Part shown: positions 43,623 through 49,984 of the stretch, one piece after another
How positions within the stretch are numbered: position 1 is the stretch's first letter
How the letters are laid out: each line of letters starts with the position of its first letter
IMG/VR virus record: IMGVR_UViG_3300020171_000028
Coordinates: 1 to 62,374 of that record
Source of the DNA: a virus
DNA: 62,374 nucleotides
Direction: 5' to 3' (one strand)
Position numbers and translations under genes: made by a program
The notes under the pieces: model-generated
Told to the model about the DNA's origin: nothing
Database searches by the model: none
What the model saw: only the letters and a program-made list of their open reading frames with translations

Positions 43623-43901
43623 ATGATAAAACATGAACAAATTACAGAAGTAAAAACAATATCAAAAAGGTATTGTGATGATTGCGGAAAAGAAACACCA
43701 TATAGGCGAACTTGTAACTGCTGCGGAAAAGATATGTGTAATGATTGTGTAGGACATGAAGAAAATGATGGTGGTGATTATTCAGATTACTATTGCTTAA
43801 AATGTTGGCACTTAGGAGAACCGTATCGAGATAAAATAAATGAGTTAGAAGTTCAGATAGCAGAACTAAGTGGCGAATGGATGTCGAAGTGTCGTTCTTA
43901 A
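43623..43901 (+). CDS. cassette 7: zinc-binding protein (92 aa)
   Basis: Starts MIKHEQITEVKTISKRYCDD. Cys pairs CDDC, CNCC, CNDC and a later CLKC give a double zinc-finger pattern (B-box/treble-clef-like). ATG lies 21 bases after the box with A-rich sequence before it. Left GTTATAAAACGTT and right AATGTTTTATAAC are complementary. Function unknown. Confidence 0.75.
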   Translation: MIKHEQITEVKTISKRYCDDCGKETPYRRTCNCCGKDMCNDCVGHEENDGGDYSDYYCLKCWHLGEPYRDKINELEVQIAELSGEWMSKCRS

Positions 43902-43905
43902 TGTT

Positions 43906-44037
43906 TTATAACGTACTGCAGCCTTACGCAGTGGGGGCTTTTAACCACTGCACTAACTTAAAAGCACAAAATTATGAGTAACGAAAAATTGTCCAACGAA
44001 GCACAGAACCCCCCATTGAGTAAGGGTGTTGTTATGC
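43906..44037 (+). repeat. attC-like site 7 (contains a start codon)
   Basis: Left box TTATAAC (43906-43912), right box GTTATGC (44031-44037). Arms: CCTTACGCAGTGGGGG against the complement of CCCCCATTGAGTAAGG. ATG 43974 reads in frame into cassette 8, and a further ATG is in the box itself (44034). Confidence 0.85.
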
Positions 44038-44180
44038 CCCGTTTATTTGCTATTACAGCACAAGAAGGGTGGAATGAAATGTTTTGGGATAAAGAAAAAG
44101 CCCAACACAAAATTGATACACAATACAAAAAAGATTTTCCGAATGATGAATTTTGGGTTGAAGAAGTTAATGTCTCTTAA
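43974..44180 (+). CDS. cassette 8 ORF, attC-loop start or box ATG (68 or 48 aa)
   Basis: From 43974 the protein begins MSNEKLSNEAQNPPLSKG, encoded in the loop and right arm of site 7; alternatively translation starts at the ATG inside the box (44034), giving MPRLFAITAQEGWNEM. The cassette part is acidic and aromatic. Its borders do not match (left GTTATGCCCCG, right GCACCCTAAC), unlike the other cassettes. Function unknown. Confidence 0.6.
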   Translation: MSNEKLSNEAQNPPLSKGVVMPRLFAITAQEGWNEMFWDKEKAQHKIDTQYKKDFPNDEFWVEEVNVS

Positions 44181-44185
44181 ATGCA

Positions 44186-44319
44186 CCCTAACGGTCAGGC
44201 GGTTGGCGTTCGTTGCCGACTTTGGAACACGAAATTGTAAATTTAAAAATATAGTAAATATGAAATACGAAAGTTTGATACCAGAAAGACTCGGCAATGA
44301 CGCTAACCGCTTGTTATGT
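44186..44319 (+). repeat. attC-like site 8 (contains a start codon)
   Basis: Left box CCCTAAC (44186-44192), right box GTTATGT (44313-44319). Arms: GGCGGTTGGCGTTCGTTGCC against the complement of GGCAATGACGCTAACCGC, strong. ATG 44260 in the loop reads in frame into cassette 9. Confidence 0.9.
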
Positions 44320-44478
44320 GCAGGGCTTTGTCTGAATTGTAAACATCAGAGTTATAAAAGCGATAAGAACTTTGAAAAGACAGGTATTTGCATAGTGAAA
44401 TTTTGGAAAGACAAGAGATGTAAATTATCACCGAATAAGCCAGTTTTGAAATGTGCGGACTTTGAGCCTTGCACATAA
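44260..44478 (+). CDS. cassette 9: Cys-rich protein with attC-loop start (72 aa)
   Basis: Codons 1-17 (MKYESLIPERLGNDANR) come from site 8. Then LLCAGLCLNCKHQSY and further Cys at TGICIV, KRCKL, LKCADFEPC, giving seven Cys that could bind metal. No other in-frame ATG exists in the cassette, so the loop start is the only good one. The stop TAA overlaps the next left box. Function unknown. Confidence 0.65.
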   Translation: MKYESLIPERLGNDANRLLCAGLCLNCKHQSYKSDKNFEKTGICIVKFWKDKRCKLSPNKPVLKCADFEPCT

Positions 44479-44567
44479 CGGCTGCAAACATGAGCAGGCG
44501 GGCAATGCTCAATAAACCCGCACATACGCAACTGTGTCAGCCCGCTTGCTTATGTTTGTTGTTAAAG
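44473..44567 (+). repeat. attC-like site 9 (short)
   Basis: Left box ACATAAC (44473-44479), right box GTTAAAG (44561-44567). Arms: CAAACATGAGCAGGCGGGC against the complement of GCCCGCTTGCTTATGTTTG; four extra bases on the left. 95 bases long. Confidence 0.9.
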
Positions 44568-44589
44568 GCTGGCGTTAATACTTTGTAAA

Positions 44590-44829
44590 ATGATACACGC
44601 AAGAGCAGATTATGACAGAATCCAAGACCCAAAAGGGAAAATTGGAGAAGATGAACCCGTTTTTTTGCTGAGAGCCAAAGACAGTTTAGCTCCTGGAATT
44701 TTGATGAAGTGGGCAACTGAGTTAATTAACAGAGGTGGCGACAAAAAAATGGCGAAAATGGTAACAGACCACGCTGTTAAAATGGTAGAGTGGCAAGAAA
44801 AAAACGGGTGCAAACTTCCAGATTTGTAG
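44590..44829 (+). CDS. cassette 10: conserved phage-type hypothetical protein (79 aa)
   Basis: Starts MIHARADYDRIQDPKGKIG and has DEPVFLLRAKDSLAPGILM and ends NGCKLPDL, matching from memory a small family common in phages and prophages. ATG is 23 bases after the box. Between its stop and the next box lies a hairpin (AGCGTA / TACGCT at 44843-44863). Borders complement (GTTAAAGGCTGGCG / CGCTTGCCTTTAAC). Function unknown. Confidence 0.75.
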   Translation: MIHARADYDRIQDPKGKIGEDEPVFLLRAKDSLAPGILMKWATELINRGGDKKMAKMVTDHAVKMVEWQEKNGCKLPDL

Positions 44830-44866
44830 AATGTTTCAGGTGAGCGTAGGGCTTTCTTACGCTTGC

Positions 44867-44995
44867 CTTTAACGGTTTGGCTAAGAATAGGCAGGGAAAA
44901 GAGCTTTACCCTTTCAGCCTACACGAATGATAAAACAAAACTCACAGGCTTAATTTGCAGACTTCGCCCCTGCTTATTATTAGCCTTTGTTATAG
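44867..44995 (+). repeat. attC-like site 10
   Basis: Left box CTTTAAC (44867-44873), right box GTTATAG (44989-44995). Arms: TTTGGCTAAGAATAGGCAGG against the complement of CCTGCTTATTATTAGCCT. Extra bases on the left. Confidence 0.9.
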
Positions 44996-45015
44996 GGCGT
45001 TTATAATTTAAGATT

Positions 45016-45441
45016 ATGAATACGGAATTTAAAAGAAAAGTATCTGAATTATTTCTAAAAAGGATTGACACGACTTATTTAAAAGGGTCTTGTGGAGAAC
45101 TTGGCGAATCTGTTAAAACTATTGATTATGATTATTTAAACGACCTTGTTAATGAAATAAGTGAGATTGTTAGCGATAATTTTGAACCAAAAAAATGTAT
45201 GCCTGATGGAATTAATTCTAAAGAGGAACACGATGAATATTTAAAAGCTATTGGGTATGAAAAATACGTGAAGGAATTAGAACACTTCAAAGATAGTCAC
45301 ATTGGACTTTATGTAATTGATAAAATGATTGATGACATCTTTACAGACACTCCATTAGAAAAAGACTGTAAAACAGTTGTCGAAGCTTATTTGGTTCAAC
45401 AATTTAAGCGATTAAAGTCTTTAATGTGGCGGATTTCTTAA
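45016..45441 (+). CDS. cassette 11: hypothetical protein, 141 aa
   Basis: Starts MNTEFKRKVSELFLKRIDT 21 bases after the box. Acidic helical protein; contains YLNDLVNEISEIVSDNFEP and ends LKSLMWRIS. Borders GTTATAGGGCGTTT and AAATGCCCTATAAC complement. Last cassette before the recombinase. Function unknown. Confidence 0.7.
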   Translation: MNTEFKRKVSELFLKRIDTTYLKGSCGELGESVKTIDYDYLNDLVNEISEIVSDNFEPKKCMPDGINSKEEHDEYLKAIGYEKYVKELEHFKDSHIGLYVIDKMIDDIFTDTPLEKDCKTVVEAYLVQQFKRLKSLMWRIS

Positions 45442-45446
45442 ATGCC

Positions 45447-45489
45447 CTATAACATATAAATATATTTAACTTACTTTAACCTATTGATT
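45447..45489. promoter_or_regulatory. attI-like junction with repeated AAC boxes before the recombinase
   Basis: CTATAAC (45447-45453) is cassette 11's end box, but no second arm follows. Instead ATTTAAC (ends 45470) and CTTTAAC (ends 45480) follow within 27 bases. On the minus strand this reads as GTTAAAG, GTTAAAT (a perfect GTTRRRY) and GTTATAG, like the core plus direct repeats of an integron attI. If so, the array is attached here and the recombinase gene points away from it. Confidence 0.55.
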
Positions 45490-46296
45490 ATGAATAAAGA
45501 TTATGGTAAAATTTTAAACATTTGCATTCAAAAGTTTAAATATTTAAATTACTCAGAAAACACTAGCAATATTTATGCTCATTATATCAAAGAATTCTTA
45601 GTAAAAACAGATAAATATATAGAGCATATAGTTTCAAATGACATGAATGCGTATTTAACAATGTATCGATTTTCCTCTATTTCTCAACAAAATCAAATTA
45701 TTAGTGCTTTAGCTTTTCTTTATAAGAAAGTATTAAATAAAAAATACGATAAAGTAGAATTCACAAGACCCATACGAGAAAAGAAACTTCCTAAAATAAT
45801 AGATAAAACGTACTTAATTAATAAAATATTGCGCATAAAGAATCTTAAACATAAAGCAATTTTAGCATTAGCATATTCTACAGGATTAAGAGTATCTGAA
45901 GTCATTAATTTAAAAATAAACGATATAGATTCAAAAAGAATGATAGTAAAAATAAATCAATCAAAAGGAAATAAAGATAGAATAGTACCATTAACAAACG
46001 ATTTGCTTAAAATACTTCGAGAATATTATTTAGAACATAAACCAAAAGAATTTTTATTTAATGGGCAGAAATCTTTAAAATATTCAGCAGGAAGTTGTAA
46101 TCAGTTAGTTAAGAGACATATAGGAAGCGAGTATCATTTTCATTTACTTAGACATTCTTGTTTCACTCATTTGACTGATCAAGGGGTTGATATTCGAGTT
46201 ATACAGAAACTAGCTGGGCATTCAAATCCTAATACGACTGCGATTTATGCTCAAGTAAGTACTAGTATTTTACATAGATTACCATTAGGAATTTAA
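45490..46296 (+). CDS. tyrosine recombinase (268 aa)
   Basis: Catalytic residues of the family are all present: R134 in TGLRVSEV, K159 in NQSKGNKDR, H218 and R221 in FHLLRHSC, H244 in LAGHSNPNT and Y253 in TAIYAQ. A SAM-like N-terminal domain spans about residues 1-80. The gene follows the cassette array. There is no insertion of the IntI type between the K and HxxR motifs, so by sequence it is closer to XerC/D or phage integrases than to integron integrases. It may move the cassettes, integrate the phage, or both. ATG 45490 is preferred over a TTG at 45484. Confidence 0.9.
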   Translation: MNKDYGKILNICIQKFKYLNYSENTSNIYAHYIKEFLVKTDKYIEHIVSNDMNAYLTMYRFSSISQQNQIISALAFLYKKVLNKKYDKVEFTRPIREKKLPKIIDKTYLINKILRIKNLKHKAILALAYSTGLRVSEVINLKINDIDSKRMIVKINQSKGNKDRIVPLTNDLLKILREYYLEHKPKEFLFNGQKSLKYSAGSCNQLVKRHIGSEYHFHLLRHSCFTHLTDQGVDIRVIQKLAGHSNPNTTAIYAQVSTSILHRLPLGI

Positions 46297-46313
46297 TTTT
46301 TTTGTATAATAAG
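46295..46313 (+). promoter_or_regulatory. TTGTATAAT start-leader motif, copy 2
   Basis: AATTTTTTTGTATAATAAG overlaps the recombinase stop and lies 14 bases before the ATG at 46327. Same motif as at 2626, 50202, 51366 and 59481. The poly-T length varies but GTATAAT is invariant. Confidence 0.55.
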
Positions 46314-46326
46314 AAAAAATAAAAAC

Positions 46327-46596
46327 ATGAAAAACAACAACAGAAAAATCACTCGAGGAAGACCTCGCCATTACCAAAGTTTCGATGATGGGACTACTTT
46401 CCTTCATATTACTGAAACAGAAACCCAAAGAATAACCCAGGAAGGTATGCGAAAAAGAATGGAATCTATGAAGCCTCTAAGAGAAGCTTCTAAAGCAACT
46501 AAAGATAAAAAAATACAAAAATTCAGAGGGACTTTAGTTTGGAATTCTTCCAAGGACGGGACCTTTTATGGAAATGTAAAAAGAGATTTGTTTTAA
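46327..46596 (+). CDS. hypothetical protein, 89 aa
   Basis: Basic N-terminus MKNNNRKITRGRPRH, then YQSFDDGTTFLHITETE and a charged helical middle. First gene after the array and the first of the replication part; has the TTGTATAAT leader. No family recognised. Confidence 0.6.
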   Translation: MKNNNRKITRGRPRHYQSFDDGTTFLHITETETQRITQEGMRKRMESMKPLREASKATKDKKIQKFRGTLVWNSSKDGTFYGNVKRDLF

Positions 46597-46613
46597 CTTA
46601 AAAGAAAAAAGCG

Positions 46614-46916
46614 ATGGAATTTATTGTTATTATGTTAATCAGTTTAATCGGATTAATGATTGTCTATGTACAGTACTTAGAATTACGACAAAAACATTTT
46701 GTTAAAACAGTAAAAAGAGGAGACCCTTGTCTATTTTATTTGAATGGTAAGGTACGAGAAGGAATTGTTTTGATGTATGTGAAAGAAAACATTTACTCTC
46801 ATGTACAAGATAATTATGGAAATATCCATAGAGTATTTACTGAGGATATCACTCCTCCAAAATTATGGAAATGCGAAAAGAAGAAATCTGGAGGAAAAGG
46901 ATTCTCCCAAAACTAA
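46614..46916 (+). CDS. membrane-anchored small protein, 100 aa
   Basis: N-terminal hydrophobic helix (FIVIMLISLIGLMIVYVQYL) followed by a soluble beta-rich part with GDPCLFYLNGKVREGIVLM, which resembles a small barrel. Overlaps the DnaC-like gene by 52 bases. Function unknown; could anchor the replisome. Confidence 0.6.
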   Translation: MEFIVIMLISLIGLMIVYVQYLELRQKHFVKTVKRGDPCLFYLNGKVREGIVLMYVKENIYSHVQDNYGNIHRVFTEDITPPKLWKCEKKKSGGKGFSQN

Positions 46917-47425
46917 TAAAAAGATTTACTCCTCGAATACAACAAGACTTACTTAAAATTGAATGGCCTGCAAATTTACCAAATGAAATTTCCAATCTGT
47001 ATCTATACGGGGAAACAGAGGTTGGAAAAACTATTTATGCGGCATTTCTTTGCTTACATGCTAGTAAATTAAAGTATTTAACAGAAGATATTTCCGGAAA
47101 AGATTTTCTTTTTGTTTCTTTTCCGGAATTGTTTATGGAGATAAAAGAAACTTTTGAAGATAAAACAAAATCTGAAGTAACTGTTTTAAACAAATACCGA
47201 GAAGTGGATTTACTTGTATTAGATGATTTCGGGGTTAAGAATAGTAGCGATTGGTTTATAGAAGTGCTTTATGTTATTATCAATTATCGATATGAGCAAC
47301 AAAAAACCACCGTATTCACTAGCAATTATTCTTTACAAGAAATGGCTTCCTTGTTAGGGGATGATAGAATTTCCTCTAGGATTGAACGGATGTGTCGAAT
47401 TATGTTAAAGAAAACTTGGAAATGA
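46865..47425 (+). CDS. DnaC-like helicase loader ATPase (186 aa)
   Basis: AAA+ protein with Walker A GETEVGKT and Walker B VDLLVLDDFGVK, sensor-like TSNYSLQEM, and arginine finger region ISSRIERMCR, as in DnaC/IstB-type loaders. It overlaps the replicative helicase gene by four bases (ATGA), fitting its role in loading the helicase on ssDNA. Start 46865; a second ATG at 46871 would remove two residues. Confidence 0.85.
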   Translation: MEMRKEEIWRKRILPKLIKRFTPRIQQDLLKIEWPANLPNEISNLYLYGETEVGKTIYAAFLCLHASKLKYLTEDISGKDFLFVSFPELFMEIKETFEDKTKSEVTVLNKYREVDLLVLDDFGVKNSSDWFIEVLYVIINYRYEQQKTTVFTSNYSLQEMASLLGDDRISSRIERMCRIMLKKTWK

Positions 47426-48963
47426 TAGAACGAAAAATACTTATTTCACTTATCACATCAACTGAATTTTGCAGGCAAATTAAGCCTCACTGGAATCCAC
47501 ATTACTTAGAAAGTACTATTGGAAAACATATAGCCGCTTGGTGCTGGGAGTATTACGATAAATACAAGGAAGCTCCTGGAAGGAATATTGAAGGAATATA
47601 CATCCAGAAAATAAAAGAAGGCCTTGCCGAGGATATAGCAGAAGAAATTGAGGAGGATATTTTACCGGATTTAAGTGAAGAATTTGTAGAAGGAGAATGG
47701 AACCTCCAATTTCAAATCGACCAAACTCTTCAATTCTTTCAAGAAAGACGACTTGTAATTTTAGCCAATCAAATAAAAGGGTTAGTAGAAGATAATAAGA
47801 TAGAAGATGCTGAAAATTTAGCTAAGGCTCATAGAACCGTTTTAAACGCCTCTTCTAATGATCTTGATATAAGTATCCGGAAAGAGGTTTATCGGCGCTT
47901 AAAACTAGCCTTTGACGCCTTACACGAGAATTTAATCTATTACCCAGGTGCGTTAGGCAGTTTTTGGAATGCCCAACTAGTAAGAGGTGGTTTTGTTGCT
48001 TTAATGGCAAGTGAGAAACGGGGCAAGACTTTCATGTTGATAGATATGGCGTTAAGAGCTGCCAAACAAGGAAGGAAAGTAGCCTTTTTTCAGGCCGGGG
48101 ATATGACAGAAGCGCAACAATTACGCCGTATTTGCATTTACTTAGCAAAGAAATCAGACCAAGAACGTTACTTAGGAGAAATGTATGAACCTGTAAAAGA
48201 TTGTATTTTTAATCAATTAGATACTTGCACATTGCCGGAAAGAGAATGTGATTATGGCGTATTTGAAGACAAAGCAGAAATTCAGATAAGAAAAGAAATT
48301 ACTAAGCAAGATTTAATAGAAGCGTTTGAAGATAATAAAGAATACAAACCTTGTTACAATTGCAAGAAATATTACGCAGATAAGTTAGGAGTCCCTTGGA
48401 TAAAGAAAGTAAATGTAGGAAACTCTCCTTTGGAATTAAATGAAGCAAAAAGACTAATTCATCGTTTCTTCATAAAACATTCCAGAGTATTTAAACTCAG
48501 TTCTCATGCCAACGGAACTTTATCTATCCGCAAAGTAGAAGAAATTTTAGAAGGATGGAAAGAAAAGGATGGATTTGTTCCGGATGTCATTGTTACTGAT
48601 TACGCTGATTTGTTTTCAGAAGAAACAAAAGAATTCCGACATAAACAAAATGAAATATGGAAAGGGCATAGAGCCCTAAGCCAAACGTACAATGCATTAG
48701 TTATTACAGCAACACAAGCGGATGCGGATAGTTATGAAAAACACACATTGTCTTTGAAAAATTTCTCTGAAGATAAAAGAAAGTACGGTCATGTTACTTC
48801 ATTCTATGCATTGAATCAGGATAAAGAAGGGAGAGAGAAGGCAATTGGGCTTCTGCGGATTAATGAAATACTAATCCGGGAAGGGGAAAATAATGCAATT
48901 GTTACAGTTTTGCAGAATTTAAAGAGAGGAAGACCTTTTTTAGGTAGTTTTTTAGGAAAGTAA
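47422..48963 (+). CDS. DnaB-like replicative helicase (513 aa)
   Basis: Residues 190-260 have RGGFVALMASEKRGKTFM (Walker A ASEKRGKT) and FFQAGDMTEAQQLRRI. Later are VIVTDYADLF (Walker B-like), ITATQADADS and a C-terminal VTVLQNLKRGRPFLG. A loop with Cys residues (CTLPEREC, CYNCKKYY) in the middle is unusual. The sequence is diverged from bacterial DnaB but matches phage RecA-fold replicative helicases, and it follows the loader. ATG 47422 is chosen because it overlaps the loader stop. Confidence 0.85.
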   Translation: MIERKILISLITSTEFCRQIKPHWNPHYLESTIGKHIAAWCWEYYDKYKEAPGRNIEGIYIQKIKEGLAEDIAEEIEEDILPDLSEEFVEGEWNLQFQIDQTLQFFQERRLVILANQIKGLVEDNKIEDAENLAKAHRTVLNASSNDLDISIRKEVYRRLKLAFDALHENLIYYPGALGSFWNAQLVRGGFVALMASEKRGKTFMLIDMALRAAKQGRKVAFFQAGDMTEAQQLRRICIYLAKKSDQERYLGEMYEPVKDCIFNQLDTCTLPERECDYGVFEDKAEIQIRKEITKQDLIEAFEDNKEYKPCYNCKKYYADKLGVPWIKKVNVGNSPLELNEAKRLIHRFFIKHSRVFKLSSHANGTLSIRKVEEILEGWKEKDGFVPDVIVTDYADLFSEETKEFRHKQNEIWKGHRALSQTYNALVITATQADADSYEKHTLSLKNFSEDKRKYGHVTSFYALNQDKEGREKAIGLLRINEILIREGENNAIVTVLQNLKRGRPFLGSFLGK

Positions 48964-49028
48964 AAACTCAATGATAGCAAAGGTTCTAAAGGTATTTTAA
49001 AAATAATTTAAAAATAATCTTAAAAAAA

Positions 49029-49104
49029 TTAGGTTTTGAATATTTTTCATATTAATTTTAGGGTGTTGGAAGGCAATAAAGCCTCAGCATAAAAACCTTA
49101 CAAA
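49029..49104 (+). promoter_or_regulatory. 32-bp AT-rich element (49029-49060) and AAAAACCTTACAA leader (49090-49104)
   Basis: TTAGGTTTTGAATATTT... repeats the element at 35325-35356 with two mismatches, followed by a small hairpin (AGGC / GCCT) and then TAAAAACCTTACAAA directly before ATG 49105. The preceding 65 bases after the helicase stop are AT-rich without an ORF. Probably a promoter region shared in design with the early operon. Confidence 0.6.
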
Positions 49105-49440
49105 ATGGAAACAACAAATAATATCACTCCAACAAAAGAAAGCCCAGTATTCGTTGCCTACAACGATTATTTAGGTAGAATTGAAAGAAGCCTATATAAA
49201 GAATGGGAAATTAAAGAAAAAGATTGTTGGTCTTGCGGAACCACATTTGCATTAAGATTTACAGATGCGATTGTTGAGTTGCATAAATGGATTCAAGACA
49301 ATGAAGCTTTTATCAACGAATATCCTAAAAGCAATTTCTATATAGAGGTCGTTAATGGAAGTATAGATAAAAAAGGTAATGTAGTTCATACTAAAGTATA
49401 TTCCATCACTGCCAAGAAAGCAAAACAATATTTATTTTAA
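49105..49440 (+). CDS. hypothetical protein, 111 aa
   Basis: Starts METTNNITPTKESPVFVAY, contains KDCWSCGTTFALRF and a C-terminal TKVYSITAKKAKQYLF. One CxxC pair could bind a metal with others. Shares its leader with five other genes. Function unknown. Confidence 0.6.
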   Translation: METTNNITPTKESPVFVAYNDYLGRIERSLYKEWEIKEKDCWSCGTTFALRFTDAIVELHKWIQDNEAFINEYPKSNFYIEVVNGSIDKKGNVVHTKVYSITAKKAKQYLF

Positions 49441-49444
49441 TCAT

Positions 49445-49462
49445 TTTAAAAACCTTACAATC
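49445..49462 (+). promoter_or_regulatory. AAAAACCTTACAA gene-start leader (copy 5 of 6)
   Basis: TTTAAAAACCTTACAATC directly before ATG 49463. Same motif as at 35368, 35987, 38291, 49090 and 49967. Confidence 0.55.
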
Positions 49463-49894
49463 ATGAAAACATTAACAGAAAAACAAAAAACTCATTTAAT
49501 TGAAAGTATCGGACAAGAATTTAACTGGCAGTTGAATGCTGCTCAAAAAAATCTAAAAGATGCTACGGATAGATTAGTAGAAGACCCATCCTATTCATTT
49601 ACTTGGGTGGCGGAAGACATCATCAAATATTCTTATTTGAAAAACACTTACTCCCGTCTAATCTACATTGTAGGCGAAGAATTAAAAAAGGAGGCGGATA
49701 TCCTAGAAGCTGTAGATATATTGGTTAAGCAAGAAAGAAGAAACAAAAACGAAATGTTTAGAATGGTTAGAAGCTCCAACCCATTCAATTTATTACAACA
49801 AAACCTCGAGATGGAAGCTCGTTGTATATTTTTAGAGGAAATGGATAGGCTTATACCTGGTTGCGTAAGAGCAGCAGAAAAAGAAGCTAGTTAG
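49463..49894 (+). CDS. hypothetical protein, 143 aa
   Basis: Helical, mostly alpha by appearance (MKTLTEKQKTHLIESIGQE...). Second half has LFRMVRSSNPFNLL-like stretch and a C-terminal LIPGCVRAAEKEAS. No family recognised. Ends at a hairpin-rich stretch with terminators. Confidence 0.6.
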   Translation: MKTLTEKQKTHLIESIGQEFNWQLNAAQKNLKDATDRLVEDPSYSFTWVAEDIIKYSYLKNTYSRLIYIVGEELKKEADILEAVDILVKQERRNKNEMFRMVRSSNPFNLLQQNLEMEARCIFLEEMDRLIPGCVRAAEKEAS

Positions 49895-49952
49895 TTTAGT
49901 AAGGTTTTCTAAACTAGCCTCGGCCCGCCTCCTTAATTGGTTGCGGGCTTTT
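49892..49952 (+). terminator. tandem hairpins and terminator after the 143-aa gene
   Basis: A first stem TAGTTTAG (49892-49899) pairs with CTAAACTA (49909-49916); a second stem GCCCGC (49923-49928) pairs with GCGGGC (49943-49948) and is followed by TTTT. After it comes GGTGAAAAACAATTTAAAAA, as after the terminator at 35942, then the leader of the next gene. Confidence 0.7.
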
Positions 49953-49966
49953 GAGGTGAAAAACAA

Positions 49967-49984
49967 TTTAAAAACCTTATAACA
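49967..49984 (+). promoter_or_regulatory. AAAAACCTTA gene-start leader (copy 6 of 6)
   Basis: TTTAAAAACCTTATAACA directly before ATG 49985, with one change (TAT for TAC) relative to the others. The 15 bases before it are shared with 35976-35990. Confidence 0.55.

Larger units (their letters stand above)
40631..45483 (+). mobile_element. integron-like gene cassette array (11 ORFs, 10 attC-like sites)
   Basis: Eleven short unrelated ORFs, all on the plus strand, alternate with ten imperfect palindromes of 95-135 bases. In each palindrome the outer boxes are YTAAC (left) and GTTA (right), followed inwards by pairing arms with a few unpaired bases on the left side. For nine units the bases after the left GTT are the reverse complement of the bases before the right AAC of the same unit, which is what site-specific recombination of circular cassettes leaves behind. 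A tyrosine recombinase lies at the right end. Codon and intergenic style differ from the surrounding phage genes, as expected of acquired cassettes. No box is seen before the first ORF. Confidence 0.85.

Noticed and set aside
44026-44478. A 150-codon ORF spanning cassette 8 and site 8
   Set aside because: It reads cassette 8 in another frame and crosses the palindrome; only the last 72 codons (from 44260) look like a real protein with Cys spacing.
41186-44995. The ten palindromes as ordinary rho-independent terminators
   Set aside because: Arms are long and bulged with no T-runs, and unit ends match each other across the ORF, which terminators do not explain.
41186-44995. The palindromes as a CRISPR-like array or repeat family of an insertion sequence
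   Set aside because: They are not similar to each other except in the boxes, the spacers are ORFs, and no cas or transposase gene is present.
45490-46296. Proof of temperate lifestyle from the tyrosine recombinase
   Set aside because: No CI-like repressor, excisionase or attP-like site is recognised, and the gene sits beside the cassette array, so it may act there.
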